Below are positions 14,863-16,335 of a stretch of DNA of 16,335 bases, piece after piece. The translations under genes were made by a program, and so were the position numbers. The stretch is from assembly GCA_001275005.1 (NCBI GenBank), contig JWZX01003056.1, positions 1 through 16,335 of the forward strand, given 5' to 3'. Source of the stretch: Chrysochromulina tobinii (Eukaryota > Haptophyta > Prymnesiales > Chrysochromulinaceae). Within the stretch, counting starts at the first letter, position 1. The number at the start of each line of letters is the position of its first letter. The notes beneath the pieces were generated by a model. The model ran no database searches. It saw only the letters and a list, made by a program, of their open reading frames with translations, and was not told the DNA's origin.

Positions 14863-16335
14863 ATGGCAGCCGCGCTCGGCGATGGCGCGAGCTGGGGGCC
14901 GCCCCACATTGCGCAGGTACTCACCTCAGCCTCGCCGCCTTTCTTGATCAAGGGCGTCAACAACGCCTGGGTCCAGCTGTGCGGCTACACGGCGGCCGAG
15001 GCCATCGGTCAAACGTGCAAAATCCTCCAGTGTCCGGAGACCGCCAACGAGACGCGCGAGGCGCTGCAGCAACTGCACCAGGCGATCTCGGAGGGTCGTG
15101 GCGTAACCGTCCGGCTGCTCAATCGCAAAAAGTCGGGTGAGCTCTTCCTGAATGAGCTTACGCTCCACGTGCTGCATGAACCGGAGGGAAACCCCAAGGG
15201 GTTCCGCGGCCACTTGGTGCCCCTCGACATGAACGAACTCAACAGCCGGGGCACATCCAGCGAGAGCGCCCCGTACGCCCCCGGCGCCGCTGCGCCCCCC
15301 CCGTTGGGCGAGCTCCGGACGGAATCAGCTTGGCCGCCAAACGTGCAAATTCCTCAGCATGCAGCGAAAGCGGCGGCGGTGAAGGGGGGCGAGCGCGGGG
15401 AGGGGGCGAGCGGTGGCGGGGAGGCGTACGGCGCCTCCTCGGTCGCAGGATCCGAGCTCCTCTCTCGCGACGCCTTCCCTCTGCAGACGCTGCACAGCCA
15501 TCCCGTCTCCCCCGTCCTCCTCCGGTTGTTGCAACTCAACAACATGAGTTCGATGGACGGGCGCGCGATGCTCTCGCAGCTGACGAGCGCATGCGGCGCC
15601 GGTGGCGCTGGGCTCGCCGGCGGCACGGCCCCCGCGTGGCCCACCGCCCACCCCCAACTGCCGACGGGCGCGATGAGCGCCGCCCCCGTGTCGCACGCCC
15701 AGTCATCGCACGCCGCGGCCGCTTTGCAGCAGGCGGCGGTGACGCAGGCGGCGCAGCAGGCGTTCGCGGACGCGTTCGCCAGCGCTCATGCGTGCTCCAC
15801 CGGCTCATGGATGGTCCATCCCCATCACGCCGCTGCCCAGTCCGCACATCTGCAGGCCTACCCCCCGTCGGCTCTTCAGCAGCCATGGAACACCGCAGCG
15901 GTACCCTCATTGCTTTCGGCGGCGTCGCATGGGCTGTGGGGGTCGCTGCCCCCGCACCCACATGCCGCCCTGGTACAGTCTTCCGCGTCATACCAGCAGC
16001 ATCAACGGGCGTTGGGGGCGACTGCGCACGCGGCAGCGGCGCACGCAGCGGCGGCGGCACATGCGGCGGCGCTTTTGCCCCCTCCCCAGCTCCCGTCGCC
16101 CCAGCAGCCGCCTCTTGCCTCCATGTACAGCTCCCATGACCGGGCGAATCAAGGCAACGAGGTGAAGCTGCGCCGCGCCTCCCCCCCCTTCCCCAGCGTC
16201 TTGCGGCCCCGCCCCACCTCTTTGCCCGCGGCCGTGCCCCCCCCCCACGCCTCCCCCGCGGGGGCCTTCCTACCCCGCAGAACCCCCCCAACACGCGACC
16301 TTCCTGCGCCCTCTGCTTCCGCTCCCCTTTCTTGT
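14863..16335 (+). CDS. LOV/PAS-domain protein, 3' end beyond the window
   Basis: A frame without stops runs from the ATG at 14863 to the window end (491 codons); the upstream in-frame stop is at 14779-14781. Residues about 12-123 form a PAS domain of LOV type: NNAWVQLCGYTAAEAIG, then GQTCKILQCPET in place of GxNCRFLQGPET (candidate adduct cysteine C52), LLNRKKSGELFLNELTL (flavin-contact Asn positions N87 and N97), and FRGHLVPLD. LOV domains bind flavin and sense blue light through a cysteine adduct. After residue 130 the sequence is low-complexity, rich in Ala, Gln, His, Ser and Pro, including an Ala/His run near 385-402, like a disordered or activation region. No output domain (bZIP, kinase, zinc finger) is visible here. 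A donor-like GAG|GTGAAG at 16162 followed by C-rich DNA suggests coding may end there at an intron. Some PAS proteins bind other ligands, so photoactivity is not proven. Confidence 0.8.
   Translation, partial: MAAALGDGASWGPPHIAQVLTSASPPFLIKGVNNAWVQLCGYTAAEAIGQTCKILQCPETANETREALQQLHQAISEGRGVTVRLLNRKKSGELFLNELTLHVLHEPEGNPKGFRGHLVPLDMNELNSRGTSSESAPYAPGAAAPPPLGELRTESAWPPNVQIPQHAAKAAAVKGGERGEGASGGGEAYGASSVAGSELLSRDAFPLQTLHSHPVSPVLLRLLQLNNMSSMDGRAMLSQLTSACGAGGAGLAGGTAPAWPTAHPQLPTGAMSAAPVSHAQSSHAAAALQQAAVTQAAQQAFADAFASAHACSTGSWMVHPHHAAAQSAHLQAYPPSALQQPWNTAAVPSLLSAASHGLWGSLPPHPHAALVQSSASYQQHQRALGATAHAAAAHAAAAAHAAALLPPPQLPSPQQPPLASMYSSHDRANQGNEVKLRRASPPFPSVLRPRPTSLPAAVPPPHASPAGAFLPRRTPPTRDLPAPSASAPLSC

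Noticed and set aside
15010-15357. Shared caaacgtgcaaa stretch at 15010 and 15338
   Set aside because: Twelve identical bases, but in different reading frames and without similar flanks; chance is adequate.
15536-16294. 252-codon minus-strand frame at the window end
   Set aside because: It is Arg/Pro/Ala-rich and antisense to the LOV protein's low-complexity tail and C-rich DNA.
1-16335. Bacterial origin of the urease region
   Set aside because: The urease alone could suggest bacteria, but subunit fusion, two GT-AG introns and eukaryotic neighbours make a bacterial contig untenable.

Overview
The window reads as nuclear DNA of a GC-rich, intron-bearing eukaryotic microalga. The signs are GT-AG introns that restore conserved protein sequence, eukaryotic architectures (a gamma-beta-alpha fused urease, F-box plus ankyrin, filamin repeats, a secreted RCC1/L-type lectin protein, a LOV-type PAS protein), short intergenic gaps, and minisatellites inside introns. 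A haptophyte or similar marine alga is my best guess, but that assignment is an inference from style, not from a marker gene. I see no bacterial operon, rRNA, tRNA, CRISPR array, transposase or viral gene.

Layout: (1) 1-1032, minus: an F-box/ankyrin protein whose 3' end lies beyond the window start, with a frame change between its two halves. (2) 1033-1218: a short divergent promoter region. (3) 1219-4284, plus: a complete urease in three exons (866 aa from the first in-frame ATG), with all nickel-site and catalytic residues present and a basic N-terminal extension that resembles an organelle presequence. Both introns carry tandem repeats, and intron 1 contains a degraded copy of the very exon-exon junction it interrupts. 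(4) 4285-4860: convergent intergenic DNA. (5) 4861-5463, minus: a small unrecognised protein built on four copies of an ILAG-x-SPGLFW motif. (6) 5730-10900, minus: a two-exon gene for a secreted protein of about 1661 aa with a signal peptide, a Cys-rich and heavily glycosylatable N-terminal half, RCC1-like modules and an L-type lectin domain. (7) 11287-14370, minus: a protein of about 1027 aa with six filamin-type repeats, the second split by a long insert containing an SH3-like segment. (8) 14371-14862: a divergent promoter region with TTGAC motifs, two of them TTGACGCG octamers exactly 21 bp apart. (9) 14863 to the window end, plus: a LOV/PAS protein with an adduct-type cysteine but a leucine where the signalling glutamine normally sits, followed by Ala/Gln/His/Pro-rich sequence.

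The genes do not form one pathway. Urease serves urea nitrogen use, the lectin protein is probably extracellular, the filamin protein cytoskeletal, the F-box/ankyrin protein probably ubiquitin-linked, and the LOV protein is a candidate light or redox sensor. The features most worth a second look are urease intron 1 (possible intron gain by local duplication), the SPGLFW repeat protein, the RCC1-lectin fusion, the filamin repeat with an insert, and the altered LOV signalling residue. All functional calls come from reading motifs by eye; no database search was run.
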